NCBI GenBank assembly: GCA_012521395.1
Contig: JAAYML010000030.1
Coordinates: forward strand, 1 to 49,713
DNA from: Candidatus Epulonipiscium sp.
GTDB lineage: Bacteria > Bacillota > Clostridia > Lachnospirales > Defluviitaleaceae
Direction of reading: 5' to 3'
Length of the DNA stretch: 49,713 nucleotides
Within the stretch, counting starts at the first letter, position 1; the number at the start of each line of letters is the position of its first letter. Shown in pieces: positions 42,744-49,713 of this stretch. The notes under the pieces are model-generated. The model saw only the letters and a program-made list of their open reading frames with translations. It did no database searches and was not told the DNA's origin. The translations under genes and the position numbers were made by a program.

Positions 42744-42787
42744 TTTCATATATATAAATTGTAACGAAGATATGAAGGAGGCTTTTT

Positions 42788-43201
42788 ATGTCTTCCACCA
42801 AAATAATCGTGCTACAATTAAAAGAAATCATTTATACATTATTATTTGCAATTATTGGTTTTATATTATTGATGGTTCTCATATTTTATTTTATTCCTGG
42901 CAAAAAAGAAAGCGCACAACTTTATGAATCAGGAGTCTATACCGCTCCTGTTTCACTGGATTATGCTCAATTTAATGTTTCTGTTGTTGTAGAAGACAAT
43001 CAGATTACATCAGTAGAACTGACGGATTTTGATGACAATATGGCATTAATATATCCTCTTGTTGAACCTACTATGGCTCACCTGAATAGAGAAATTGTTA
43101 AAAAACAAAGCCTTGATGTAGATTCTCCTGAAGATGCTTCACAAACCGCTAATATTCTTCTTGACGGAATAAAAAAAGCATTAAGTAATCCTCAGAACTA
43201 A
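42788..43201 (+). CDS. Membrane-anchored protein with FMN-bind-like domain
   Basis: A 137-residue protein. One membrane helix spans about 13-36; the rest is outside. The external part resembles an FMN-bind domain (GVYTAPVSLDYAQFNVSVVV, then VEDNQITSVELTDF, and a C-terminal IVKKQSLDVDSPEDASQTAN) but lacks the usual SGATxT[ST] site for covalent flavin, having SPEDASQT instead. It may therefore be a degenerate or non-flavinylated form. AAGGAGG lies 8 bases before the ATG. Its stop codon overlaps that of the convergent gene by four bases. Confidence 0.75.
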   Translation: MSSTKIIVLQLKEIIYTLLFAIIGFILLMVLIFYFIPGKKESAQLYESGVYTAPVSLDYAQFNVSVVVEDNQITSVELTDFDDNMALIYPLVEPTMAHLNREIVKKQSLDVDSPEDASQTANILLDGIKKALSNPQN

Positions 43202-43470
43202 ATCCATCTTTCCCAGTATTCCTTTTCTTCACCAGAATCTACAGCAGCGAGATACATGTCAACGATTCTGAATAATTCTGATTCGTCTTCTAAACAATAA
43301 TACTTTTTCCCATTTTCTTCTTCAATGTTTTTAATCAATTTATCTTTTTCATGAATTAAAGATATAAAATTTTTTTCCCATTCAAGTGCTTTCTTTTCTC
43401 CAAGTTCTTCATAAGACATTATTTCTGCTTTAATTTCTTCAATAAAATCTTCTATTGGAATTTTTAGCAT
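43198..43470 (-). CDS. Small acidic hypothetical protein
   Basis: A 90-residue, strongly acidic, mostly helical protein (IEDFIEEIKAEIMSYEELGE; SELFRIVDMYLAAVDSGEE) with one Cys. AGGAGG precedes the ATG. No family is recognised. It is convergent with the preceding gene, and the two coding ends share four bases (43198-43201), with no room for a terminator. Confidence 0.7.
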   Translation of the reverse strand: MLKIPIEDFIEEIKAEIMSYEELGEKKALEWEKNFISLIHEKDKLIKNIEEENGKKYYCLEDESELFRIVDMYLAAVDSGEEKEYWERWI

Positions 43471-43605
43471 AAAAACATTCCTCCTGGAAAATTATATTAT
43501 TGTTATTTTATCTTTATTATTTGAAAATGTTTCTTTATTTTATTCCAAATAAACATTTCAAAAGCCTTTTAAATCATTATAAAACATTTTTAATTTCTGT
43601 AAAAT

Positions 43606-43644
43606 AAAAAATGCCTGGTATTTAACAAATACCGGCATTTTTTT
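43606..43644. terminator. Intrinsic terminator after trpBA
   Basis: AAATGCC-GGTATTT and AAATACC-GGCATTT form a stem of about 14 bp with one bulged base and a 3-base loop, flanked by A and T runs. Confidence 0.8.
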
Positions 43645-43656
43645 CTCGCTTATTTT

Positions 43657-44436
43657 TTAAAATGAACACATTAATGCTTTTTTCATTTCTTTAACATATT
43701 CATACACATAAGGAACTGAGTTTTCTCCATATTCTGCAATCATCTGTACAATGGCACTGCCAACAATAATCCCATCTGCTATTTTTGCCATTTGAGCAGC
43801 TTGCTGGGGAGTAGATAACCCAAAGCCAATAGCACAAGGAATCTCTTTTACTTCCTTAACCAGCTTAATCATTTCTTCTGCTTCGTTGCCTATGGATTTT
43901 CTCACACCCGTTACTCCTAAAGAAGAAACGCAGTAAATAAAACCTTCCGCCTCTTGGGCAATCATACGTATTCTTTCCTTAGAAGTGGGCGCAATCATAG
44001 AAATCATTGTTATGTTGTACTCCTGACAAAAAGGTAAAAGCTCTTCTTTTTCTTCAAAAGGAATATCTGGAACAATAACTGCTGAAACGTCAACTTCCTG
44101 ACATCTTTTCATAAATCTTTCCGTTCCATAGGTAAAAATCGGATTAGCATAGGTCATGATAACAATTGGGACATCAGAATTCTTTCTGATCTCTTTTATG
44201 CCATCAAATATCTGGTCGGTTGTGATACCTTTTGAAAGCGCCCGGGCATGAGCTTCTTCGATAACGGGTCCTTCTGCAACCGGATCGGAAAAAGGAATTC
44301 CAAGTTCAATAACATCGGCTCCTGCCTTAGCCATTTCAATAACCAGTTTAATGGTTGTTTCCATAGAAGGATCTCCAGCAGTAATATAAGTAATAAAAGC
44401 CTTTCCTTTTTTAAATACATTTTCTATATTACTCAT
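43657..44436 (-). CDS. trpA: Tryptophan synthase alpha subunit
   Basis: A 259-residue TIM-barrel subunit that cleaves indole-3-glycerol phosphate to indole. The catalytic acids are Glu44 (IELGIPFSD) and, at the position of E. coli Asp60, Glu55 (VAEGPVIE), a substitution I have seen in other clostridial TrpA. The C-terminal [10 protein letters not shown] and GIIVGSA phosphate loop are present. AGGGGG precedes the ATG, which overlaps the trpB stop by 8 bases. Product indole is passed to TrpB. Confidence 0.95.
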   Translation of the reverse strand: MSNIENVFKKGKAFITYITAGDPSMETTIKLVIEMAKAGADVIELGIPFSDPVAEGPVIEEAHARALSKGITTDQIFDGIKEIRKNSDVPIVIMTYANPIFTYGTERFMKRCQEVDVSAVIVPDIPFEEKEELLPFCQEYNITMISMIAPTSKERIRMIAQEAEGFIYCVSSLGVTGVRKSIGNEAEEMIKLVKEVKEIPCAIGFGLSTPQQAAQMAKIADGIIVGSAIVQMIAEYGENSVPYVYEYVKEMKKALMCSF

Positions 44437-45613
44437 AAATATTAACCCCCTTATAACGTGCTATTGCTGCCACGTCTTTGTCTCCTCTGCCTGAAAGACA
44501 AATAACAATGATTTTATCCTTATCCATAGTGGGAGCCAATTTTCGTGCATAAGCAACCGCATGGGCACTCTCAATGGCAGGAATAATCCCTTCGACTTTT
44601 GCAAGGTATTCAAAAGCCTCCACTGCTTCGTCATCAGTCACTGGTACATACTCTGCTCTTTTAATATCTTTCAGGTAAGAATGCTCTGGTCCTACCCCCG
44701 GATAATCCAGGCCAGCAGATATGGAATATACCGGAGCAATTTGACCATACTCATCCTGACAAAAGTAAGATTTCATTCCATGGAATATTCCTACGGTTCC
44801 TTTTGTCATAGAAGCTGCATGTTTATCCGTATCAATGCCATGACCTGCTGCTTCGCAGCCAATCAAACGGACTTCTTTGTTTTCAATAAAGTCATAAAAA
44901 ATCCCCATGGCATTACTGCCTCCGCCAACACAAGCCATTACCACATCTGGTAGTCTTCCTTCTTTTTCTAAAATCTGTTTTTTAACTTCTTTTCCGATAA
45001 CACTTTGGAAATCCCTTACAATTGTAGGAAAAGGATGGGGTCCTACAACTGAGCCCAGAACATAATGGGTATCGGCAATTCTTCTGGTCCATTCCCTTAA
45101 AGTTTCATTAACAGCATCTTTTAATGTCTGGGTTCCGGAAGTTACGGCATGGACCTTAGCCCCTAAAAGTTCCATTCTAAAGACATTTAAAGCCTGTCGC
45201 TCGGTATCTTCTTTCCCCATAAAGATTTCACATTCCATATCCATAAGGGCAGCAACCGTTGCTGTTGCAACACCATGTTGACCTGCTCCTGTCTCTGCAA
45301 TAACTCTGCTTTTGCCCATCTTTTTAGCCAAAAGCACTTGCCCTAAGACATTGTTTAATTTATGAGAACCTGTATGATTGAGATCTTCTCTTTTTAAATA
45401 AATTTTTGCCCCGCCCAAATCTTTAGTCATTTTTTCCGCATAATAAAGCAGTGAAGGACGACCAGCATAATTATTTAACAAATCATTAAGTTCATTAACA
45501 AAACCAGGATCCTCTTTATAGCGATTGTAGGTTTCTTCCAGTTCAATTAAAGCATTCATTAAGGTTTCAGGAACAAATTGACCTCCGTAAATTCCAAATC
45601 TTGCTTTAGACAT
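44429..45613 (-). CDS. trpB: Tryptophan synthase beta subunit
   Basis: A 394-residue PLP enzyme of the TrpB1 type that joins indole to serine. The PLP lysine is Lys85 in [17 protein letters not shown] holds the phosphate. Catalytic Glu lies in AETGAGQHG. The start at 45613 ([11 protein letters not shown]) is preferred over 45619 because AAAGGAG is 7 bases upstream of it. The gene is led by a tryptophan T-box and a REP-like repeat. No other trp genes lie on this side, so trpBA is a separate operon here. Confidence 0.97.
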   Translation of the reverse strand: MSKARFGIYGGQFVPETLMNALIELEETYNRYKEDPGFVNELNDLLNNYAGRPSLLYYAEKMTKDLGGAKIYLKREDLNHTGSHKLNNVLGQVLLAKKMGKSRVIAETGAGQHGVATATVAALMDMECEIFMGKEDTERQALNVFRMELLGAKVHAVTSGTQTLKDAVNETLREWTRRIADTHYVLGSVVGPHPFPTIVRDFQSVIGKEVKKQILEKEGRLPDVVMACVGGGSNAMGIFYDFIENKEVRLIGCEAAGHGIDTDKHAASMTKGTVGIFHGMKSYFCQDEYGQIAPVYSISAGLDYPGVGPEHSYLKDIKRAEYVPVTDDEAVEAFEYLAKVEGIIPAIESAHAVAYARKLAPTMDKDKIIVICLSGRGDKDVAAIARYKGVNIYE

Positions 45614-45649
45614 TTCCATTCTCCTTTAATTGATTATTTTATTTTTCAT

Positions 45650-45730
45650 GAAACACGGTGACGGGTCCTTGTTTTATTAATCTTTTGAAACAAGGAACCG
45701 TCACCGTGTTTCGGAACCATCCCTTGTTTC
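45650..45730. repeat. REP-like inverted repeat between T-box and trpB
   Basis: Two 26-base arms (45650-45675 and 45687-45712) are inverted copies with 24/26 matches, around an 11-base loop. Core words are GAAACACGGTGACGG and GGAACCGTCACCGTGTTTC. A third, degenerate unit GGAACCATCCCTTGTTTC follows at 45713-45730. The GGAACCGTCnCCGTGTTTC word resembles repeats I associate with REP-associated tyrosine transposases in Clostridia and other bacteria. GC content is higher than in surrounding DNA. Only this copy was seen in the window. Confidence 0.75.
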
Positions 45731-45736
45731 ATTAAT

Positions 45737-46022
45737 AAAAAAAGCTTTTATCCCGTAAGGGACAAAAGCTTATCGCTTCTGCGGTGCCACCCAAATTGGT
45801 TGAAACAACCCACTCTATTTGTATACTTTCATATACACCCTTTTGATAACGGTCAGGGTTCCCGTAAGCGCCTACTATAAATTTCGGGCTTCCCTCGCAA
45901 GTCCATTCGAAATAACACTTGTAATCGCATTCTCACCAAACAGCGACTCTCTGAATACAGTAATTATTTCTACTACTCTTGCTCATCGGTTTAATTTTTT
46001 GATCAAAAATTCCTTATATTTA
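45737..46022 (-). promoter_or_regulatory. T-box riboswitch of trpBA (tRNA-Trp)
   Basis: Minus strand, in order: stem I with AGTAGTAGAAAT and AGAGAGTCG, the specifier loop with GAATGGAC (UGG at 45905-45903, Trp codon followed by A), stems II and III, the T-box GGGTGGCACCGC (45792-45781), and a terminator (AAGCTTTT...AAAAGCTT, 45771-45742) followed by seven T residues. Uncharged tRNA-Trp would pair to the UGG and the T-box bulge and allow read-through. The promoter is at 46029-46057. Confidence 0.93.
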
Positions 46023-46028
46023 AGCTTG

Positions 46029-46057
46029 ATAATAGCATTTTAATTTTATTTTGTCAA
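46029..46057 (-). promoter_or_regulatory. Sigma-A promoter of the trpBA T-box leader
   Basis: Minus strand TTGACA (46057-46052), 17 bases, TATTAT (46034-46029). Perfect -35 and 5/6 -10. Confidence 0.85.
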
Positions 46058-46159
46058 TAAATTATTCTAGTATAAAGAGCTATTATTTTAAAATAATTAC
46101 ACTTTTAAAAATTTATATTTTATTATATAATATAATTTATAATAGTTTAAATAATTTTC

Positions 46160-46225
46160 AAGGAATTCTAATGCTTCCCATAGACTAAGCTTTTGTTTTT
46201 GGAAAAGCTTATGAGAAAGATCCTT
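46160..46225 (+). other. Structured leader of unknown function ahead of the AIM24 gene
   Basis: AAGCTTTT (46187-46194) and AAAAGCTT (46203-46210) form an 8-bp inner hairpin; AAGGA (46160-46164) and TCCTT (46221-46225) could close a larger stem. No T run follows, so it is not an ordinary terminator. I cannot match it to a known riboswitch class. TATAAT repeats at 46126-46136 could supply the promoter. The rest of 46058-46305 is AT-rich with no gene. Confidence 0.4.
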
Positions 46226-46305
46226 CAAATCAACATAGACCATCGATGCACTTTATATCATAACTAAGGCTTATGCCTGGTAATAAAACTACAAGGAGGT
46301 CTTCA

Positions 46306-46995
46306 ATGAGTATTTATTCTTTATCAAATTTTCTTCAGAAATATGCACAAAAACCAGATGTTGTTGAAGCTTTTCAATTAGAAAGCGATCAAATGCTCAA
46401 AATAGACTTGAACGGAGATGTCTGGATAAAAACTGGCTCTATGGTTGCCTACAAGGGTGTCATTAAATTTACAAGGGAAAAAATGATGGAACACGGGCTT
46501 GGTAAAGCTATAATGAAATCTATTACAGGTGAAGGAGCAACCCTGACTAAAGCCCAGGGAAGAGGAGAATTATTCTTAGCAGATAATGGTAAAAGAATCT
46601 CTGTTATTTACCTGGATTCCAATGCAATTACAGTTAATGGAAATGATTTATTAGCCTTTAGCCCTTCAATCCAATGGGATATTAAATTCCTTAAAAATGT
46701 TTCCAGTATTATGGCTGGTGGTCTGTTTAATATGCAATTAAGTGGCAGGGGTTATGTAGCTATTACAACCCACTATAAACCCCTTATTTTAATGGTTACT
46801 CCTGATAAACCTGTTGTAACCGATCCCTATGCTACTGTGGCCTGGTCTTCAAACCTTATACCAGAATTAAAAACTGATATTAATCTGGGAACATTCATCG
46901 GTCGAAGCAGCGGCGAAACATTTCAAATGTTCTTTAGAGGTCAGGGATTTGTTGTAGTACAGCCTTATGAAGAAGTTACTTTTCAGCATTCTTAG
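46306..46995 (+). CDS. AIM24-family protein
   Basis: A 229-residue protein of the AIM24 (DUF124) family, double-stranded beta-helix barrel, function unknown in bacteria. Typical blocks are VWIKTGSMVAYKGVIKF, GEGATLTKAQGRGELFLAD and SGRGYVAITTHYKPLIL; the end has RSSGETFQMFFRGQGFVVV. The frame is open from 46273, but AAGGAGG precedes the ATG at 46306. It stands alone, divergent from the trp leader and convergent with the DUF1846 gene. Confidence 0.9.
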   Translation: MSIYSLSNFLQKYAQKPDVVEAFQLESDQMLKIDLNGDVWIKTGSMVAYKGVIKFTREKMMEHGLGKAIMKSITGEGATLTKAQGRGELFLADNGKRISVIYLDSNAITVNGNDLLAFSPSIQWDIKFLKNVSSIMAGGLFNMQLSGRGYVAITTHYKPLILMVTPDKPVVTDPYATVAWSSNLIPELKTDINLGTFIGRSSGETFQMFFRGQGFVVVQPYEEVTFQHS

Positions 46996-47004
46996 GTTTA
47001 TGAA

Positions 47005-47040
47005 AATAACCCGGAATTCATTCATGAATTCCGGGTTATT
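47005..47040. terminator. Bidirectional intrinsic terminator
   Basis: Perfect 16-base arms AATAACCCGGAATTCA and TGAATTCCGGGTTATT with a 4-base loop between convergent genes. Confidence 0.85.
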
Positions 47041-47041
47041 A

Positions 47042-48550
47042 TTAATTATTATAATATAAATCCTGAGAAGCATATTCTGGATCACAAGTAATATCAATGC
47101 CCAATTTTCTTAAAGTTTGTTCATCATTTCTGTTGAGTATTGCTGTAGAATGTGCCTGACAGCCATTTAATAATGGTAATTTATCCATTGCTATCTGGGC
47201 CACTGGGTTTGTAGCAGCACATATACTAAGTGCAATCAAAATTTCTTCACAATTTAAAGCAGGATTTGCACTCTTAAGTATATCGTTTTTTAAGTATTTG
47301 ATAGGTTCCAAAATGACAGGTGAAATTAACAGGATATCATCCGATATATGTGCTAAATACTTAACAGCATTTAATATAGCCGCCGCAGTCGCATCCATTA
47401 ATTTCGAACTTTTTCCGGTTAAAATTTTTCCATCTGGCATCTCTATAGCTACTGCTGTACAAATATCGCTTTTACTTGCAGTTTCTTTTAACCTGGCAGC
47501 TCGCTCTCTGGCTGGCATAACTACCCTTCTGTCTTCTTCTTTCAGATTAAGCTCATCCATTATGAGTTTAACTTTTTCAAATGTCTCCTTATCAACATAA
47601 CCTTTTTTATAATCACAACCTGTTTTAAAATATCTTCTAATGATTTCTTGTTTAGAAGCTTCTCTTATCACTTCATCATCAATAATTCCAAATCCTATTC
47701 TGTTAACACCCATATCCGTCGGAGATTTAAATACCGAATCCTTTCCTGTTATCTTTTCAATAATCCTTTTTAAAATAGGGAAAGTTTCTATATCCCTGTT
47801 GTAATTAACAGCTATCTCTGAATAGGCATCAAAATGAAAGGAGTCTATCATATTGACATCCCTGAGATCAGCTGTTGCAGCTTCATAAGCAATATTCAGA
47901 GGATGCTTTAAAGGAATATTCCATACTGGAAAAGTCTCAAATTTAGAATAACCTGCCACTTTTCCTCTTTTATATTCATGATACAATTGGCTAAGACATG
48001 TAGCCAGTTTACCACTGCCTGGTCCGGGACCTGTTACAACAACGATAGGTCTTGTTGTTTCAATATAAGGATTTTTACCATAGCCTTCATCACTTACAAT
48101 GGTATCTAAATCTGTCGGATAACCTTTTATAGCCTTATGTTTATAAACTTTAATCCCTCTTCGTTCTAATTTGTTAATAAACATTTTCGCTGCTGGCTGC
48201 TCGTCATATCTGGTAATAACAACGCTATTGACAAGCAATTCATGATTCCTTAAATCATCAATTAAGCGCAAGGTATCCATATCGTAAGTGATACCGAAAT
48301 CTCCTCGGATTTTATTTCTTTCGATGTCTCCAGCATATACACAAATAATAACCTCTACTTTATCCTTTAGTCTTTCTAAAAGTTTAATTTTTCCGTTTTC
48401 ATCAAAACCCGGCAATACTCTCTTGGCATGCAAATCATACATCATTTTGCCGCCAAATTCCAGATAAAGCTTATCATAATTATTAACCCTTTCTAAAATA
48501 TATCTTGATTGTTCTTCTAAATACTTCTTTTGATCAAATCCTATTTTCAT
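47042..48550 (-). CDS. DUF1846-domain protein
   Basis: A 502-residue protein of the DUF1846 family, common in Firmicutes and of unknown function. The start [20 protein letters not shown] is characteristic. A glycine-rich [15 protein letters not shown] near residues 180-195 looks like a nucleotide-binding loop. [18 protein letters not shown] and SNP-like [10 protein letters not shown] follow near the C-terminus. The frame is open to 48586, but the ATG at 48550 matches the family start and follows GTGGGGAAAG. Its relation to the radical SAM gene upstream is unknown; the gap is 146 bases. Confidence 0.9.
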   Translation of the reverse strand: MKIGFDQKKYLEEQSRYILERVNNYDKLYLEFGGKMMYDLHAKRVLPGFDENGKIKLLERLKDKVEVIICVYAGDIERNKIRGDFGITYDMDTLRLIDDLRNHELLVNSVVITRYDEQPAAKMFINKLERRGIKVYKHKAIKGYPTDLDTIVSDEGYGKNPYIETTRPIVVVTGPGPGSGKLATCLSQLYHEYKRGKVAGYSKFETFPVWNIPLKHPLNIAYEAATADLRDVNMIDSFHFDAYSEIAVNYNRDIETFPILKRIIEKITGKDSVFKSPTDMGVNRIGFGIIDDEVIREASKQEIIRRYFKTGCDYKKGYVDKETFEKVKLIMDELNLKEEDRRVVMPARERAARLKETASKSDICTAVAIEMPDGKILTGKSSKLMDATAAAILNAVKYLAHISDDILLISPVILEPIKYLKNDILKSANPALNCEEILIALSICAATNPVAQIAMDKLPLLNGCQAHSTAILNRNDEQTLRKLGIDITCDPEYASQDLYYNN

Positions 48551-48696
48551 GTTCTTTCCCCACTTTTTAGTATATTTTTCAAGCATAAATAATTATAAAC
48601 TCAAACCTTAATTATTACATAGGTTTCTCATAAAGTAAAGATATTACTATCTGGAAATTAAAAAAATATGTCCACAAATAAGGTTACCATTAAAAA

Positions 48697-49569
48697 TTAG
48701 AAAACCAAACTACCTTTATCATCCCATTTAGAATAAAGTTTACAATTAGGTCTTAGGATAAGATATTTTACCGATTCTTTCGCTTCTTCACTCATACAAT
48801 CCTCATCCAATACCGTTGACATCTCGTCCACCGACCATTTAATAGCGCCAAATTCCAGTTTTTCTAACTTTCTTCCCTTATTTAATATGTAATTTCTTAT
48901 TTCATCAATTAATTCATCTTTTGCCTTATGCTCGGCAATCCATCTGTCCTGAGCTGTATCAGAACCGGAACGGTATAAAACCCTGAAAGTGATTTGATCT
49001 GCATTAAATACCTCTTTACAATATTTAAATATCCGAGCCGCAGACCAGTCATTAAATGCATCCGTTAGATTAATAGAAATTCTTAAATTAAAATCATATT
49101 TCTTTACACTATTACAAAATTCAATCAAATCTACTTTATTCTTAAGACTTGTGCCATTATAATCTCTATTTTGTTCATTATCAAAAGAAGAAACCGAAAG
49201 GCTAAGGGTACTTACACCGACATGATTACGCAAAAATCTTAAATAAGGCTCGTCTATCATGACCCCGGTCGTCTGCATTTCTATCCATCTGAAAGGCTTA
49301 CTCAGATTACTGTTCATGGTTCCGAATCTCTGTAAAAAAGCTCTGTTTTGCTGGGGCTCCGCATTGCCTGTTAACATAACCGTATTACAACCATTATCTC
49401 TGGCAAACTCTAATCTTCTTATATAGTCTTTTTCATAAAGATCATAAAAAGGTAAGTTTTCATCCATCATATTTTTATAGTCGTCATTTCTCATATGGGA
49501 TACACAAAATTTACAATTATTCACACATCCTTTATTAGGAACACATACTGATAAAGATTGAATCCGCAT
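48697..49569 (-). CDS. Radical SAM protein of unknown substrate
   Basis: A 290-residue radical SAM protein. The cluster motif CVNNCKFC gives Cys15, Cys19 and Cys22, following SVCVPNKG. NTVMLTGNAEPQQN and EMQTTGVM are SAM-binding-region features. The core is near minimal, with a short C-terminal part having two cysteines (one in RPNCKLYS) but no clear SPASM domain. The frame is open to 49632, yet GGAGGG is ahead of the ATG at 49569 and the protein begins close to the cluster motif, so this start is used. Its substrate is unknown. The last 144 bases of the window are AT-rich and hold no gene I can support. Confidence 0.85.
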   Translation of the reverse strand: MRIQSLSVCVPNKGCVNNCKFCVSHMRNDDYKNMMDENLPFYDLYEKDYIRRLEFARDNGCNTVMLTGNAEPQQNRAFLQRFGTMNSNLSKPFRWIEMQTTGVMIDEPYLRFLRNHVGVSTLSLSVSSFDNEQNRDYNGTSLKNKVDLIEFCNSVKKYDFNLRISINLTDAFNDWSAARIFKYCKEVFNADQITFRVLYRSGSDTAQDRWIAEHKAKDELIDEIRNYILNKGRKLEKLEFGAIKWSVDEMSTVLDEDCMSEEAKESVKYLILRPNCKLYSKWDDKGSLVF

Positions 49570-49713
49570 CCCTTTCCCTCCCATACTAAAACTCTTATTC
49601 ATTATTCTATACAAATAAAAAATAGGATGCAAATAAAAACAAAAGTTTTTATTAATAATATTTTGGTATAACTTTTATTTACTTTTAACACAATTATGGC
49701 TTGCAATCTAAAA

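Noticed and set aside
45737-45771. Free-standing terminator
   Set aside because: It is the terminator half of the T-box and is reported as part of that element.
1-49713. CRISPR array, prophage, defence island or integrated element
   Set aside because: No regularly spaced repeats, no integrase, transposase, capsid or nuclease-methylase genes, and codon use looks even across the window.

Overview
The window is AT-rich, tightly packed DNA from an endospore-forming anaerobic member of the Clostridia. The evidence is a Spo0A master regulator, a SCIFF peptide with its radical SAM maturase, a TIGR04086 membrane protein, HemZ, a tryptophan T-box, a bifunctional Rel enzyme, strong AGGAGG ribosome sites and short intergenic hairpin terminators. 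The neighbourhood aspS-hisS-hemZ-MBL-rel-apt-recJ / secDF-scfBA-TIGR04086 / yajC-tgt fits Lachnospirales or related families, but I cannot name a species. No rRNA, tRNA, CRISPR array, prophage or transposase gene is visible.

Layout. 1-1140: the start of iorA leaving the window, and a secreted SH3-NlpC/P60 cell-wall hydrolase. 1190-8500: the least explained part, a block of eight uncharacterised genes. It holds three tandem paralogues of about 155 residues, a 15-cysteine small protein, two related Cys-containing proteins of the VYDQCRQQDCL type, and two large paralogues that join a beta-propeller-like region to a coiled coil. Three transcription units here carry upstream sequences that fit the mother-cell sigma-K promoter pattern (AC-N16/17-CATAnnnTA or one base off). 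I read the block as a candidate spore coat or exosporium locus; this is inference. 8500-22000: housekeeping genes on the minus strand (RseC-like, tcdA, a membrane protein, aspS, hisS, hemZ, a metallo-hydrolase, rel, a pseudouridine synthase, apt, recJ). 22100-29500: an S1 protein, secDF, the SCIFF locus, a PHP phosphoesterase, yajC-tgt. 29690-35450: aroC, a DUF4097 adhesin-like protein, queA, two small unknowns and a SPOR-SpoIID protein. 35595-40070: a MoxR-DUF58-transglutaminase operon. 40441-43470: spo0A, a duplicated P-loop protein and three small unknowns. 43657-46060: trpBA under a T-box with a UGG specifier, with a REP-like inverted repeat lying between leader and trpB. 46306-49569: AIM24, DUF1846 and a radical SAM protein.

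The genes fall into functional sets: translation and tRNA modification (aspS, hisS, tcdA, tgt, queA, the pseudouridine synthase), stringent response and purine salvage (rel, apt), protein export (secDF, yajC), ribosomally made peptide modification (scfA, scfB), aromatic amino acids (aroC, trpBA, iorA), and sporulation or cell surface (spo0A, SpoIID-like, NlpC/P60, the putative coat block). Start codons were moved downstream of the longest open frame wherever a ribosome binding site and family alignment favoured it; each case is stated in its entry.
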